Assembly (NCBI RefSeq): GCF_003712195.1
Contig: NZ_RDSD01000017.1
Location: 30,394-94,393, forward strand
Direction: 5' to 3'
Origin: Proteiniphilum sp. X52
GTDB taxonomy: Bacteria > Bacteroidota > Bacteroidia > Bacteroidales > Dysgonomonadaceae
DNA length: 64,000 bases
Notes under the pieces: model-generated
Databases searched by the model: none
Seen by the model: the letters and a program-made list of their open reading frames with translations, nothing else
Told to the model about the DNA's origin: nothing
Position numbers and translations under genes: made by a program
Part shown: piece after piece, positions 10,001-18,596 of the stretch
Layout: each line of letters begins with the position of its first letter
How positions within the stretch are numbered: position 1 is the first letter of the stretch

Positions 10001-11119
10001 GATTATTACAAAATCTCGGTAACTGATAACGGCATCGGCTTACCTGAATCGGAAACCGGACATATATTCAAGCCGTTTTATCAGGTATCGGGACAATACA
10101 ATTCCGGCACGGGACTCGGGTTGTATCTGGTAAAATCGATCGTGGATGCGTTCGAAGGAAAAATAGAAACGGTGAATCATCCCGGTGAAGGCTTTTCCAT
10201 TTCGATCATCCTTCCTAAAATGAACAGGCAGGATGAAGAGCATCTCCCAGGGGACTATTTCCCAGAGACACGGTTAAGTCACGATATAGAAACTGAAGAT
10301 GATGATTCAGGAGAGGTCTGTTCCGGTCCGAATACCGGTGAAAAACCATCGTTGCTGATCGTGGAAGACGATGCGGACATGCAGGCTTTTATCCGTAAAC
10401 AGTTCCTTAACGACTACCTCGTTTATATGGCAAACGATGGAAAGGAAGGCTTGAGCGTCCTGGAAAATCATCCAATAGATATCATCGTTACAGACATGAT
10501 GATGCCGAATATGGACGGCATTGCATTTTGCAAAACCGTCAAACGAAATTTTCTATGGAGCCATATTCCGATTATTATGCTGACGGCAAAAACAAGCGTG
10601 GTTTCAAAGATCGAAGCGTTTGAAATAGGAGCGGACGCATATCTTGAAAAGCCTTTTCATATGTCTTATTTGTCCGCACGTATCCGTAATCTATTAAGAT
10701 CAAGGCAATTGTTATTCCAAAAATTCACCCAGACCCCTTATGCCACCCTGAAAAGTATTGCCGGAAACAAAACAGATGAAGATTTTCTGGTAAAACTAAA
10801 TGAGATCATTGAACGGAATATAGAAAATTCCGATTTTTCCATCGACGACTTGGCGAAAGAGATAGGCCTCAGCAGTTCGGGGCTGTTCGCAAAGATAAAG
10901 CAGATATCGGGAGTGACACCCAATAAGCTCATCCAGTCCATGCGGCTGAAAAAATCTGCCGAACTGTTAAGCGAAGGAAGATACCGGGTGAATGAAGTGT
11001 GTTACCGGGTAGGTTTTAACAATCCGTCTTACTTTGCAAAATGTTTCCAGAAACAATTCGGGAAACTTCCAAAAGATTTTATCAGTGATCTCGATCCGAA
11101 TGAAAAAACGGAGGATTAA
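7079..11119 (+). CDS. Hybrid two-component system regulator (HTCS) of PUL A
   Basis: One 1346-residue polypeptide combines sensor and regulator. After a signal peptide (1-20) come some 14 beta-propeller repeats with LWIGT/IWIGT signatures (about 30-690), then a Y_Y_Y domain (about 700-770) with NIPPGNYTFRVKASN. A membrane segment lies at about 779-800. The HisKA domain has the phospho-acceptor His837 in AHEIRTPLSL. The HATPase has N-box NLLGNASKY and G-box DNGIGL. The receiver domain has Asp1139 in VTDMMMPNMDG, and an AraC-type helix-turn-helix occupies about 1240-1346. Such proteins bind a specific oligosaccharide in the periplasm and activate the neighbouring susC operon. All key residues are present. 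Its stop codon overlaps the stop of the convergent activase gene by 4 bp. Confidence 0.95.
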   Translation: MRTILSIFFLFSISCLKSFSIELNFKYYKVEDGLSSNTVYAVLQDSKGFMWFGTENGLNRFDGYTFTAYRNIPRNENSLVNNYVYCLIEDEDQTLWIGTERGVCTFDLGKEGFNPFILKTEKGTPVSGRIQNLISDNGKIWIASARQGVFVYENNKLFLHSFEKFKTNPDEQIWVTYIYKDKENIIWTSVDNTRHQIYKFDRKSGQFTPGFPNMPFNEQKELRAYSMLEDTFGTLWFGTWTNGLIAVDKHKGIITERHLHIPGKDRILHIHQLTEYDAGTLLIGSNDGLTSFKISPIAGNRPDQHFREPMLSNCFVYPIYKDNEGGLWIGTYYGGINYASPNRNYFTGYTYIKHENSVTGNVVSCFCEDPYGNIWIGTEDGGLNEMNVKTGKFHAYSYKDKTNGLSFDNVHALVIDNNNLWVGTYTGGLNVMDLHTKKIKHYVSVHADKNTLDANNIYSIYRDSLANIWIGTSSGINLYNRQSDNFTRVRLLNEIVMDILQTGNHIWFATINRGLQKLDLESGQWTEYLFESDDENSLISNDVICLGTDEKQQLWIGTNHGLCRYDPEKDIFIDEKMEFQSNYICKILAENENLWIATLKGLICYTPSTKQYRQFTKSDGLLSDLFTPNSGFKTSSGKIYIGTPNGFNTFYPKQIPKNTHVPPIAITDFQLFNKPVNMDNFITGNKHNQLVLTLAHNKNSFSFGFTALSFFAPEKNLYSFMLEGFDKSWNDAGKERRATYTNIPPGNYTFRVKASNNDGVWNDEGYALGVVVKPPLWWNGWSITLYMLFLITGILFLFHFLREKERRKNEEKIASIRSEQEKEMYRSKIEFFTNVAHEIRTPLSLIIAPAEQVIEASGAMPDTITENLDIIKSNSQRLLTLVNQLLDFSKIEKGCVQISLSWQNIHHLLVEIYKRFRPFVESKHIRFEYFSDDTDFETMADAENLTKVVSNLLGNASKYTTDLIVLRLQAHLAPDYYKISVTDNGIGLPESETGHIFKPFYQVSGQYNSGTGLGLYLVKSIVDAFEGKIETVNHPGEGFSISIILPKMNRQDEEHLPGDYFPETRLSHDIETEDDDSGEVCSGPNTGEKPSLLIVEDDADMQAFIRKQFLNDYLVYMANDGKEGLSVLENHPIDIIVTDMMMPNMDGIAFCKTVKRNFLWSHIPIIMLTAKTSVVSKIEAFEIGADAYLEKPFHMSYLSARIRNLLRSRQLLFQKFTQTPYATLKSIAGNKTDEDFLVKLNEIIERNIENSDFSIDDLAKEIGLSSSGLFAKIKQISGVTPNKLIQSMRLKKSAELLSEGRYRVNEVCYRVGFNNPSYFAKCFQKQFGKLPKDFISDLDPNEKTED

Positions 11120-12021
11120 CCTCCAATCACCGCATTCAACCCATTTGCTGTGAAAACAGAGAGAATTTGAGTCATACGTTCTTTGGATGGTTCCGCCATA
11201 CCGTTTCCGTTGTAGGTCTTCCCCAGCTTCTCATATTTTTTGGAAGCGATATTATGATAAGGCAGCAATCCCACAACGGTCGGTTTTCGTTTCAACCCAT
11301 TCAGAAAATCTATCGTCTTTATTATATTTTCATCATCGGTATTTACCCCTTCCACCAAAGGAATACGGATATGATATTCTTTATCGTGATCGGAAATGAG
11401 TGCGAGGTTTTTCAGAATGAGTGTGTTATCCACTCCCACCCATTTACGATGATTCTGTGCATTCATCAGTTTCAGGTCATACAGGAAAAGGTCGGCATGG
11501 GGCAGGATATCTTCCACCACCGGCGATTTCACACAGCCTGAGGTATCGATTGCCCGGTGGATACCCTCCATTCCGCACCGGATCAACAGGCTTTTCAATG
11601 CTTCGGGATACATCAACGGTTCACCGCCCGAGAAAGTAACCCCGCCGCCCGAAGCATCCATGATATGGGTCTCTTTTAAGACGGCAGTCATCACTTCATC
11701 TTCGGAATAATCCCGCCCGCTCATCTCAATGGCTTTGGTGGGACACACTTCGGCACATTTCCCGCAAAGGACACATTCCCCGGAATCCGTAACGACGCCA
11801 CTCGTTTTAGTCAGCGTAAGTGCGTTTTCAGGGCATACGGCCACACACGATCCACATCCGATGCATTTGCTTTTATCATACAACTTCTCGGTTTTAAAGG
11901 AGATGCTCTCAGGATTATGACACCATCTGCACGAAAGCGGGCATCCCTTGAAAAAGACCGTCACCCTCACCCCGGGACCATCATTGATCGAATACCGTTT
12001 TATGTCAAATAGGAAAGGCAT
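11116..12021 (-). CDS. Glycyl radical enzyme activase (radical SAM, PflA family)
   Basis: The 301-residue protein has the radical SAM motif C27-x3-C31-x2-C34 (KGCPLSCRWCHNPE). Between this and the barrel it carries two ferredoxin-like clusters, C53/56/59/63 and C83/86/89/93. This layout marks activases of dehydratase- and lyase-type glycyl radical enzymes rather than plain PflA, which lacks the ferredoxin insert. GGGVTFSGGEPL is the SAM-binding glycine motif. The enzyme uses S-adenosylmethionine to abstract hydrogen from the glycine of its partner, encoded 12 bp upstream on the same strand. The start ATG at 12021 gives the typical MPFLFDIKRYSINDGPG beginning. It is an anaerobic, cytoplasmic, oxygen-sensitive function. 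Confidence 0.93.
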   Translation of the reverse strand: MPFLFDIKRYSINDGPGVRVTVFFKGCPLSCRWCHNPESISFKTEKLYDKSKCIGCGSCVAVCPENALTLTKTSGVVTDSGECVLCGKCAEVCPTKAIEMSGRDYSEDEVMTAVLKETHIMDASGGGVTFSGGEPLMYPEALKSLLIRCGMEGIHRAIDTSGCVKSPVVEDILPHADLFLYDLKLMNAQNHRKWVGVDNTLILKNLALISDHDKEYHIRIPLVEGVNTDDENIIKTIDFLNGLKRKPTVVGLLPYHNIASKKYEKLGKTYNGNGMAEPSKERMTQILSVFTANGLNAVIGG

Positions 12022-12033
12022 CGACTTTCGTTT

Positions 12034-14490
12034 TTAAAACGATTCGTTTTCGGTACGTTCGATGATCTCCTGCTTCAGGTTTTCGTGCATGTCATTGAAA
12101 TAATCACTGTATCCCGCCATCCTCACCAACAGGTCCTTGTACTCTTCGGGATTGTCGCGGGCAGCAATCAACGTGGCCGTATCCACAATATTGAATTGCA
12201 CATGGTGCCCTCCTTGGGCAAAATAACTCCGGATAAGATTCCCGAGTTTTACCACATCTTCGTCACGTCGAAGCAGACTGGGGAGGAATCGTAAATTCAA
12301 CAGTGTTCCACCCGATTTCACCTGATCCAGTTTACTCAAAGACCGGATCACCGCGGAAGGACCATGCGTATCGCATCCGTGCGAGGGGGACGTACCATCT
12401 GAAATGGCTTTTCCGGCCAAACGTCCGTTGGGCATAGCTCCCATCACGTTCCCGAAATAGTTGTGGCAGGTGGTGGACAACATGTTCAGATGGTATTTAC
12501 CGCCTGGCTTTCCATTCGGACGGTTATCAATCAGGTCGAACATATCATCATATACCTTCACCGCGATCTCATCAGCGTAATCGTCGTCGTTTCCGAAGAA
12601 AGGGGTATGGTTGATGATCCGCTGGCGCAACACCTCTTCTCCTTCAAAATTGACGGAAATCGCATACAGCAACTGATCCATTCCGATATCTTTCATCTCG
12701 AAGACATGTTTCTTGAGAGAAGAGAGGGAATCGGTTACTGTTCCCAGGCCGGTACATTGGATATAGGTGGTATTGTAACGCGGGCCGCCGTTGTAATAAT
12801 CCCGCCCCTTTTTAATGCAATCGTCCATCACTACGGACAGGAACGTCGCCGGATAATAGCGGGCATACATCCGGTCAATATAGTGATTAATCCTTATCTT
12901 CAGGTCGATGATATATTTCAACTGGGCATGGAATGCGTCATACAACTCATCATACGAGGTAAAACCGCGCGGATCACCGGTTTCAATGCCCACCTTCTTG
13001 CCTGTCACCGGATCCACACCATTAAAGAGTGTGATTTCCAGTATCTTTGGGACATTCAGATAGCCGGTCAGCAGATAAGCCTCTTTCCCGAATGCGCCCA
13101 CCTCGATACATCCGCTGCACCCTCCCTCCCGCGCGTCGCACAGTGATTTTCCGGAACGCAGCATCTCCTGGATGTAGACGTCGGGGTTGAACACCGACGG
13201 GTAACCATGCCCCTGACGGATTACTTTGATCGCCGCGTGCAGGAAACGGTTAGGGGTTACTGAGGCGATATGCACCGAATTGCCCGGTTGAAGGATATGC
13301 AACTCCTCGATCACCTCAAGCATCAGGTAGGAAACATCATTCACACCATCCGAGCCGTCAGGCTTCACACCTCCTATATTGATATTGGTGAAATCGTTAT
13401 AGGTGCCGCTTTCATTGGCGGTAATTCCCACTTTCGGCGGAGCCGGCTGGTTGTTCACCTTGATCCAGAAACAGCAGAGCAGTTCCTTTGCCTCCTCGCG
13501 CGTCAACGTGCCGTTTTCAAGGTCGTTTTGATAGAACGGCGCCAGATGCTGGTCGAAATGTCCGGGATTGAACGCGTCCCATCCGTTCAGTTCGGTAATC
13601 ACCCCCAGATGAATAAACCAATACATCTGGATCGCTTCCCAAAAGTTGCGCGGTGCATGGGCCGGCACCCTCCGGCATACCTCGGCGATACGGTTCAATT
13701 CTTCCACCCTTGCCGGGTTCTTTTCATGGCGGGCCATCTCTTCGGCTTTCCCGGCATGACGCTCGGCCAGCCGGATGATGGCATCGCAGGATATGGCCAT
13801 GGCATGTAACTGGTCTTCTTTGTCGAGTGCTTCCGGATCATTGCAATAATCGAGTTTTGCCATTTCTTCCTCTATCTCCCTTTTGAAATCGAGCATCCCT
13901 TTCCGGTAGATCTTACCATCCATACAGGTATGTCCCGGTGCCCGCTGCTCCATGAACTCGGTGAACATGCCGGCTTCGTAAGCCGCTTTCCACTCGTGGG
14001 GGACATGCTCAAAAATACGGTCTCGCTGTGAACGGCCTTTCCAATAAGGGATCACCTCATGCCGGTAAATATCGATATCCTCCTCACTGATCACATAACG
14101 TTGCTGTTCACGTGTATTCAACACATGCAGATCTCCCACAGAATGGCAGGTCAGTTCGGGAAATGTGTATACTGCCTTGGGTTTCTCTCCGCGTTCACCG
14201 ACGATCAGCTCATTCGTTCCGATGTAAATGCTCTTTTTTTCGCAGATCTCTAAAAAATTCAACGCGCGCATCACAGGAATAGCATATTTCCCGTCGTTCT
14301 CTTTATAGAATGCGGTTTCTATCAGTGCACGCTCGATAGAAAGGGACGCCGGGGTTGAGATACTCTCTTCCCTAAGAATACGTATCCGGTCGTTCATACC
14401 CGGCTTCAGAGAACTATTTTTATAGAAATTACCTTCTTGATTTGATTTTCGTTGAGGAATACGATTTTTTGTTTTAAGCTCTTCAAACAT
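12034..14490 (-). CDS. Glycyl radical enzyme, trans-4-hydroxy-L-proline dehydratase-like (HypD/PFL2 group)
   Basis: I place the start at the ATG at 14490 (MFEELKTKNRIPQ, 818 residues). The frame is open upstream to a GTG at 14529, but that part looks unlike the family. The thiyl-radical loop reads GGCSGCIEVGAFGKE, with Cys461 and Glu463. The glycyl radical motif VRMAGYSDYFND has Gly793, 25 residues from the end. The acidic N-terminal region with EFMEQRAPGHT and the stretch NNQPAPPKVGIT match what I recall of Clostridioides hydroxyproline dehydratase better than pyruvate formate-lyase or CutC. The family removes water from hydroxyproline to give pyrroline-5-carboxylate. No proC is nearby to support this, and another diol or hydroxy-acid substrate remains possible. 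It forms an operon with the activase at 11116. Confidence 0.75.
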   Translation of the reverse strand: MFEELKTKNRIPQRKSNQEGNFYKNSSLKPGMNDRIRILREESISTPASLSIERALIETAFYKENDGKYAIPVMRALNFLEICEKKSIYIGTNELIVGERGEKPKAVYTFPELTCHSVGDLHVLNTREQQRYVISEEDIDIYRHEVIPYWKGRSQRDRIFEHVPHEWKAAYEAGMFTEFMEQRAPGHTCMDGKIYRKGMLDFKREIEEEMAKLDYCNDPEALDKEDQLHAMAISCDAIIRLAERHAGKAEEMARHEKNPARVEELNRIAEVCRRVPAHAPRNFWEAIQMYWFIHLGVITELNGWDAFNPGHFDQHLAPFYQNDLENGTLTREEAKELLCCFWIKVNNQPAPPKVGITANESGTYNDFTNINIGGVKPDGSDGVNDVSYLMLEVIEELHILQPGNSVHIASVTPNRFLHAAIKVIRQGHGYPSVFNPDVYIQEMLRSGKSLCDAREGGCSGCIEVGAFGKEAYLLTGYLNVPKILEITLFNGVDPVTGKKVGIETGDPRGFTSYDELYDAFHAQLKYIIDLKIRINHYIDRMYARYYPATFLSVVMDDCIKKGRDYYNGGPRYNTTYIQCTGLGTVTDSLSSLKKHVFEMKDIGMDQLLYAISVNFEGEEVLRQRIINHTPFFGNDDDYADEIAVKVYDDMFDLIDNRPNGKPGGKYHLNMLSTTCHNYFGNVMGAMPNGRLAGKAISDGTSPSHGCDTHGPSAVIRSLSKLDQVKSGGTLLNLRFLPSLLRRDEDVVKLGNLIRSYFAQGGHHVQFNIVDTATLIAARDNPEEYKDLLVRMAGYSDYFNDMHENLKQEIIERTENESF

Positions 14491-14764
14491 ATTCGTAAGT
14501 TTTAAGATGGATGGATAAAAAGGAAACACCCGGACAGGTTCCGAGTAAACAAAAAGAACGAATATAAAGAGAGCATATCAACACATCCAACAGCAGAACA
14601 AGCGCTTGCCGTTGTTATGGTATAGGGATATTATGTGTTGACTACCTGTATTATTTGTTTTATGGTCTCTTGGCAAATCCATCATTACACAGTACTATAT
14701 TATCGCACGAAACGCATGATCTTCCTATCGGTGAAGCCACATCAGGAACCGCTATTACGCGGGG

Positions 14765-15781
14765 TCACTGATTTTTCAACCATGTCCGTGCCCTCTCGAT
14801 TATCGTATCCCGTTTTTTTTCCCTGTCTTCTCCCAGCATATCCACATAGATATGGGGTTCTACGCCAAATTCAATATGCTCTTTCTCCGCGTTGAACATG
14901 GGGGAGGCTGAGAAACGGATCGACCAGCCGTTGGGTAGTTCGGAGGTGAATGGCAATCCACTGCCTCCACCTGTCTTGTCGCCCATGACCGTTACATTCG
15001 GGGCGTATTTCATTATGCTGACAAATTCATTGGTGGCACTGTAACATCCCCTGTTGGTGAGAACGACTACCGGCTTCTGATAACGCACCCTGTCGGAACT
15101 CTCCACATATTTCGGATACAGGGAGGAGAAATCGTTATGACCGGGTCCGACTTTATGGGAGATATAACCGATAAGCCGGCGCTCGTTGAAAAAGCGGCTT
15201 GCAATCCTTTCCACATTGGTAAGGCTCCCTCCTCCGTTGTTTCTTATATCAATGATCAGTCCCTGGCAAATAGCCATCCTGTTCAACACCTGATCAAGGT
15301 TTCCATGTCCCACATCATTGGAAAAACTTCCGTAATAGAGATAACCGATGTTGTCTTCCAGTATCTTATACCTCATTCCGGAGGCAATACTGTAATCTTT
15401 CCCCAGATAATATTCCTGGATCGATGAGTCAAAATTAGCAGGATACTCCTCCTGCCATTCCCAATAACGGGTTACATCATGGGCAGCGGATAAATTCACA
15501 TGTCCGTCCTTTAATTCTGCGAGCATCTGTCCCATGAGCTTAAAGAGGGCGTCATTGTCCATCTCGGAAGTAACGCGCGCGCTGTACTTCTTGTAGACTT
15601 CACCCCAATCGATATCCTTATATTCAAAAAAACAGTAATTCCTGTCCAGAATAGTCCATAACGCGTCGAAATTACCTTTCGGATGGTTATCGAATTGCAT
15701 ACCCATATCATTACAACCCAGCCAAAAGACAAGTTGCAATAATAAAAGTGCAACGTACATTCTCCTCTTCTTCATGCGCAT
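14765..15781 (-). CDS. S41 family (C-terminal processing-like) peptidase lipoprotein
   Basis: The 338-residue product has a lipoprotein signal (WLGC, Cys23) and an S41 protease core. GLIIDIRNNGGGS marks the first core strand. Ser248 in RGCYSATNEFVS is the likely nucleophile, with Lys269 in MGDKTGGGSGLP as general base. An N-terminal helical segment precedes the core, but no PDZ domain is evident, unlike CtpA-type enzymes. This is the short tricorn-core/IRBP-like form common in Bacteroidota. It probably acts in the periplasm or at the outer membrane; its substrate is unknown. It follows rpiB on the same strand after 68 bp, so weak co-transcription is possible, but no functional link is evident. 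Confidence 0.85.
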   Translation of the reverse strand: MRMKKRRMYVALLLLQLVFWLGCNDMGMQFDNHPKGNFDALWTILDRNYCFFEYKDIDWGEVYKKYSARVTSEMDNDALFKLMGQMLAELKDGHVNLSAAHDVTRYWEWQEEYPANFDSSIQEYYLGKDYSIASGMRYKILEDNIGYLYYGSFSNDVGHGNLDQVLNRMAICQGLIIDIRNNGGGSLTNVERIASRFFNERRLIGYISHKVGPGHNDFSSLYPKYVESSDRVRYQKPVVVLTNRGCYSATNEFVSIMKYAPNVTVMGDKTGGGSGLPFTSELPNGWSIRFSASPMFNAEKEHIEFGVEPHIYVDMLGEDREKKRDTIIERARTWLKNQ

Positions 15782-15849
15782 ATTGAATTAGGGGAAGAGA
15801 GTTCCAATGATAGAATTGAGCCGACTATATGAGCCGGACAGCATAACGT

Positions 15850-16305
15850 CTATCCGCAAGGGATCTTACTCACTCTCCTTCCGTGGCGTCCTCCTTCAAA
15901 AGGTGTATTCAGGAACATCACCAGTATTTCATAGATTTCCTCCTCACTCAGCAATCTGCCCGGCAGTGCCAGCACATTTGCATCATTATGTGCCCTTGCC
16001 AGGGAAGCCACTTCGGGATTCCAGCACAAAGCGGCGCGGACTCCCTGGTGTTTATTCAGCGCCATGCTGATTCCTATTCCTGTCCCGCAAATAGCCACTC
16101 CCGGGTAACATTCGCCCTCCTCGATAGCCTTTGCCAAAGGATGCGCGAAATCGGGATAGTCACTGCTTTCTTCAGAGTAGGCGCCAAAATCCCTGTAAGG
16201 GATTCCTTTTTCTTCAAACACCTTGATGATGAATTGCTTTACTTTATAGCCCGCATGATCGGACGCCAATCCTATAGGCTTTTCTGAATTATCGAATAAA
16301 GACAT
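15850..16305 (-). CDS. rpiB: Ribose-5-phosphate isomerase B
   Basis: The 151-residue protein is a full-length RpiB/LacAB family member. The N-terminal strand ends in SDHAGY (Asp16, His17), which contacts the phosphate. Cys73 in AICGTGIGIS is the usual catalytic base of the class with cysteine. His106-Asn107 in ARAHNDAN complete the active site. It interconverts ribose 5-phosphate and ribulose 5-phosphate in the cytoplasmic non-oxidative pentose phosphate pathway. It lies 64 bp downstream of transketolase on the same strand, and the pair forms a pentose-phosphate operon. That fits the arabinose-type glycan systems on either side. Confidence 0.95.
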   Translation of the reverse strand: MSLFDNSEKPIGLASDHAGYKVKQFIIKVFEEKGIPYRDFGAYSEESSDYPDFAHPLAKAIEEGECYPGVAICGTGIGISMALNKHQGVRAALCWNPEVASLARAHNDANVLALPGRLLSEEEIYEILVMFLNTPFEGGRHGRRVSKIPCG

Positions 16306-16369
16306 GCTGATCAGTTTAAGTGGGAACGGTCATCCGCCATAAACGCCGACAACCGTCCGAGTCTTCTTA

Positions 16370-18394
16370 TTATAACAGTTTTTTCACCTGTTCGTAAACA
16401 TTCTTTCCGGTATATCCCAGTTTCTCGTCGAGGACCTTATAAGGGGCGGAAAATCCAAAAGAGGTCATTCCCCATACTGCTCCGTCAGCACCGACCAACC
16501 CTTCCAAGGTCACGGGAAGTCCCGCGGTAAGGCCAAACTTTTTCTTTCCTTTGGGCAACACGGAATCCTGGTATTCGGCGGATTGAGCTCTGAATAATCC
16601 CTCTGAAGGAACGGAAACTATGCGTACTTTCACTCCATCGGCGCGTAACAGGTCCGCTCCTTCCACCAAAGTAGCCACTTCCGATCCTGACGCAAGCAAT
16701 ATCACCTCGTAATTCGTATCGTCCTGTACAATATAGGCTCCCTTTGCCGCATTCAGCGCCTCATTGAAACGCGACTCAACGGCCGGAAGGTCTTTGATAT
16801 CCTGACGGGAGAGGATCAGCCCTGTTGGCGTTCCACTGTTTTCCATTGCCATTTTCCAGGCCACGGTCGTCTCATGGGCGTCGGCCGGACGAAGCACCAG
16901 CATGGAATTTCTACCGTGATGATTCTGCAATTTCTCCAGCAGGCGTATCTGCGCCTCTTGTTCTACCGGTTGATGGGTAGGCCCGTCTTCCCCCACACGG
17001 AACGCGTCGTGCGTCCAGATAAAAATAACCGGTGTTTCCATTAACGCTGCTACCCGGATGGATGGTTTCATATAATCGGAGAAAGCGAAAAATGTTCCGC
17101 AAGCGGGAATAACACCTCCGTGAAGGCTCATTCCGATGCACAGGCAGGACATGGTAAATTCAGAAACTCCAACCTGCAGGAAAGCGCCAGAAAAATCATC
17201 CTTTGCCAAAGCTTTGGTATATTTCAAAAAACCGTCTGTTTTATCGGAATTGGAAAGGTCGGCCGATGCCACCACCATATTTTCCACCTGTTTAGCCAAT
17301 TCGCCCAACACCGCGGCCGAAGCTGCGCGGGTGGCGCAATTGGGTTTTTGCTGAATGGTTGACCAATCGATTCGCGGCAGTTCCCGGGCAAACCACTTAC
17401 GTTTTTTCTCCGCCAGTCCGGGATTGGCTTTGGCCCATTCCTCCTGTTTCGCCCTTTTTGCCGATACGATCTCTTTCAGTTGCTCTTTCCGTCCGGCATA
17501 CAGTTTTTCCGCCTCCGGGAAGATCACAAAAGGATTTTCGGGATCACCGCCTAAATTTTTGATTGTTTGGCCGAAATCAGCGCCCGCGGCACTTAATGGT
17601 TGTCCATGTGTGGATACCTGGCATTCGAACGAAGTACAGTCTGCCGCCAAGGCGCCGCGTCCCATCACGGTATCCCCTATGATCAGTGTCGGTTTCTCTT
17701 TTTCGGCTTTCGCCTCTGTCAATGCGCTGCGGATCTCCTCCACATCATTACCATCGATAGATATCACTTTCCAGTTCCATGCTTCATACTTTTTGGCCAC
17801 ATCTTCACTGGTGACCACGTCCGTGGTAGTGGAGAGCTGTATATTGTTGGAATCATAAAACATGATCAGGTTACCCAATCCCAAGTGGCCGGCAATACGC
17901 CCCACTCCCTGCGAAATTTCTTCCTGGATGCCTCCGTCGGAGATATAGGTGTAAATGGTATGATCTATGGGATCATCCAATCTCGCCTTCAAAAATCTGG
18001 CGGCAATAGCCGCACCGGCGGCGTACGCATGGCCTTGTCCCAACGGGCCGGATGTATTCTCCACACCCCGCATCACATCGATCTCGGGATGCCCCGGTGT
18101 GGGGCTACCCCACTGACGAAACTCTTTTAATTCATCCAGTGAAAATTTGCCGCTGAGACAAAGCACGGAGTACAGCATCGGCGACATATGTCCCGGATCG
18201 AGGAAAAACCGGTCTCTCGATTCCCATGCCGGATCTTCGGGATCATATTCCAAAAACTCAGAAAAAAGGACATTGATAAAATCGGCTCCCCCCATTGGTC
18301 CGCCGGGATGGCCTGATTTAGCCCGCTCTACCATCGATGCCGAAAGAATTCGAATATTATCGGCCGCTTTGTTCATTAAGGTGTTATCGTTCAT
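16370..18394 (-). CDS. tkt: Transketolase
   Basis: The 674-residue protein is full-length transketolase. The N-terminal substrate His motif is SGHPGGPMGGAD. The thiamine diphosphate region has YISDGGIQEEISQGVG followed by FYDSNNIQLS. The pyrimidine-domain segment has FSDYMKPSIRVAAL and THDAFRVGEDGPTHQPVEQ with its catalytic His. A C-terminal domain with EGADLLRADGVKVRIVSVP completes it. It transfers two-carbon units between pentose, heptulose and triose phosphates and is needed to feed pentoses into glycolysis. It is the first gene of the tkt-rpiB unit and has a good promoter candidate upstream. Confidence 0.96.
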   Translation of the reverse strand: MNDNTLMNKAADNIRILSASMVERAKSGHPGGPMGGADFINVLFSEFLEYDPEDPAWESRDRFFLDPGHMSPMLYSVLCLSGKFSLDELKEFRQWGSPTPGHPEIDVMRGVENTSGPLGQGHAYAAGAAIAARFLKARLDDPIDHTIYTYISDGGIQEEISQGVGRIAGHLGLGNLIMFYDSNNIQLSTTTDVVTSEDVAKKYEAWNWKVISIDGNDVEEIRSALTEAKAEKEKPTLIIGDTVMGRGALAADCTSFECQVSTHGQPLSAAGADFGQTIKNLGGDPENPFVIFPEAEKLYAGRKEQLKEIVSAKRAKQEEWAKANPGLAEKKRKWFARELPRIDWSTIQQKPNCATRAASAAVLGELAKQVENMVVASADLSNSDKTDGFLKYTKALAKDDFSGAFLQVGVSEFTMSCLCIGMSLHGGVIPACGTFFAFSDYMKPSIRVAALMETPVIFIWTHDAFRVGEDGPTHQPVEQEAQIRLLEKLQNHHGRNSMLVLRPADAHETTVAWKMAMENSGTPTGLILSRQDIKDLPAVESRFNEALNAAKGAYIVQDDTNYEVILLASGSEVATLVEGADLLRADGVKVRIVSVPSEGLFRAQSAEYQDSVLPKGKKKFGLTAGLPVTLEGLVGADGAVWGMTSFGFSAPYKVLDEKLGYTGKNVYEQVKKLL

Positions 18395-18466
18395 AAAATA
18401 TCGGTAAAATATAAAGTCTTAATTTACAATTCACATGTAATTTAATATCGAAAGGGTTATTATTCA

Positions 18467-18495
18467 CAAAGGTAATTCTTTTTTTAATTTTCAAA
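18467..18495 (-). promoter_or_regulatory. Putative tkt-rpiB promoter
   Basis: On the minus strand TACCTTTG (18474-18467) matches TAnnTTTG, with TTTG (18495-18492) 17 bp upstream as a -33 element. The spacing is slightly shorter than the usual 19-21. The box ends 72 bp before the tkt ATG. Confidence 0.5.
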
Positions 18496-18582
18496 CTTAA
18501 ATAATTGATATGTTTGAGACTTTTTTTGGCAGGATCTCACCGATTTTCATGTTAGATTGCCCATCTTACCAAGGAATATTGC

Positions 18583-18590
18583 TATTTTTG
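18583..18590 (+). promoter_or_regulatory. Putative -7 box very close to the TrmH-family start codon
   Basis: TATTTTTG matches the TAnnTTTG consensus and ends only 6 bp before the ATG at 18597. If used, transcription would start at or within a few bases of the start codon, giving a leaderless or nearly leaderless message. A TTG at 18557-18559 could be the -33 part at a longish 23-bp spacing. Confidence 0.4.
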
Positions 18591-18596
18591 CGGGTG

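Noticed and set aside
14491..14529. Longer GTG start for the glycyl radical enzyme
   Set aside because: The added residues are hydrophobic and unlike the family, and the ATG at 14490 gives a normal N-terminus.
14530..14764. Possible small gene between the glycyl radical enzyme and the S41 protease
   Set aside because: The only frame (plus, from 14635) runs into the protease gene antisense; no domain or ribosome site.
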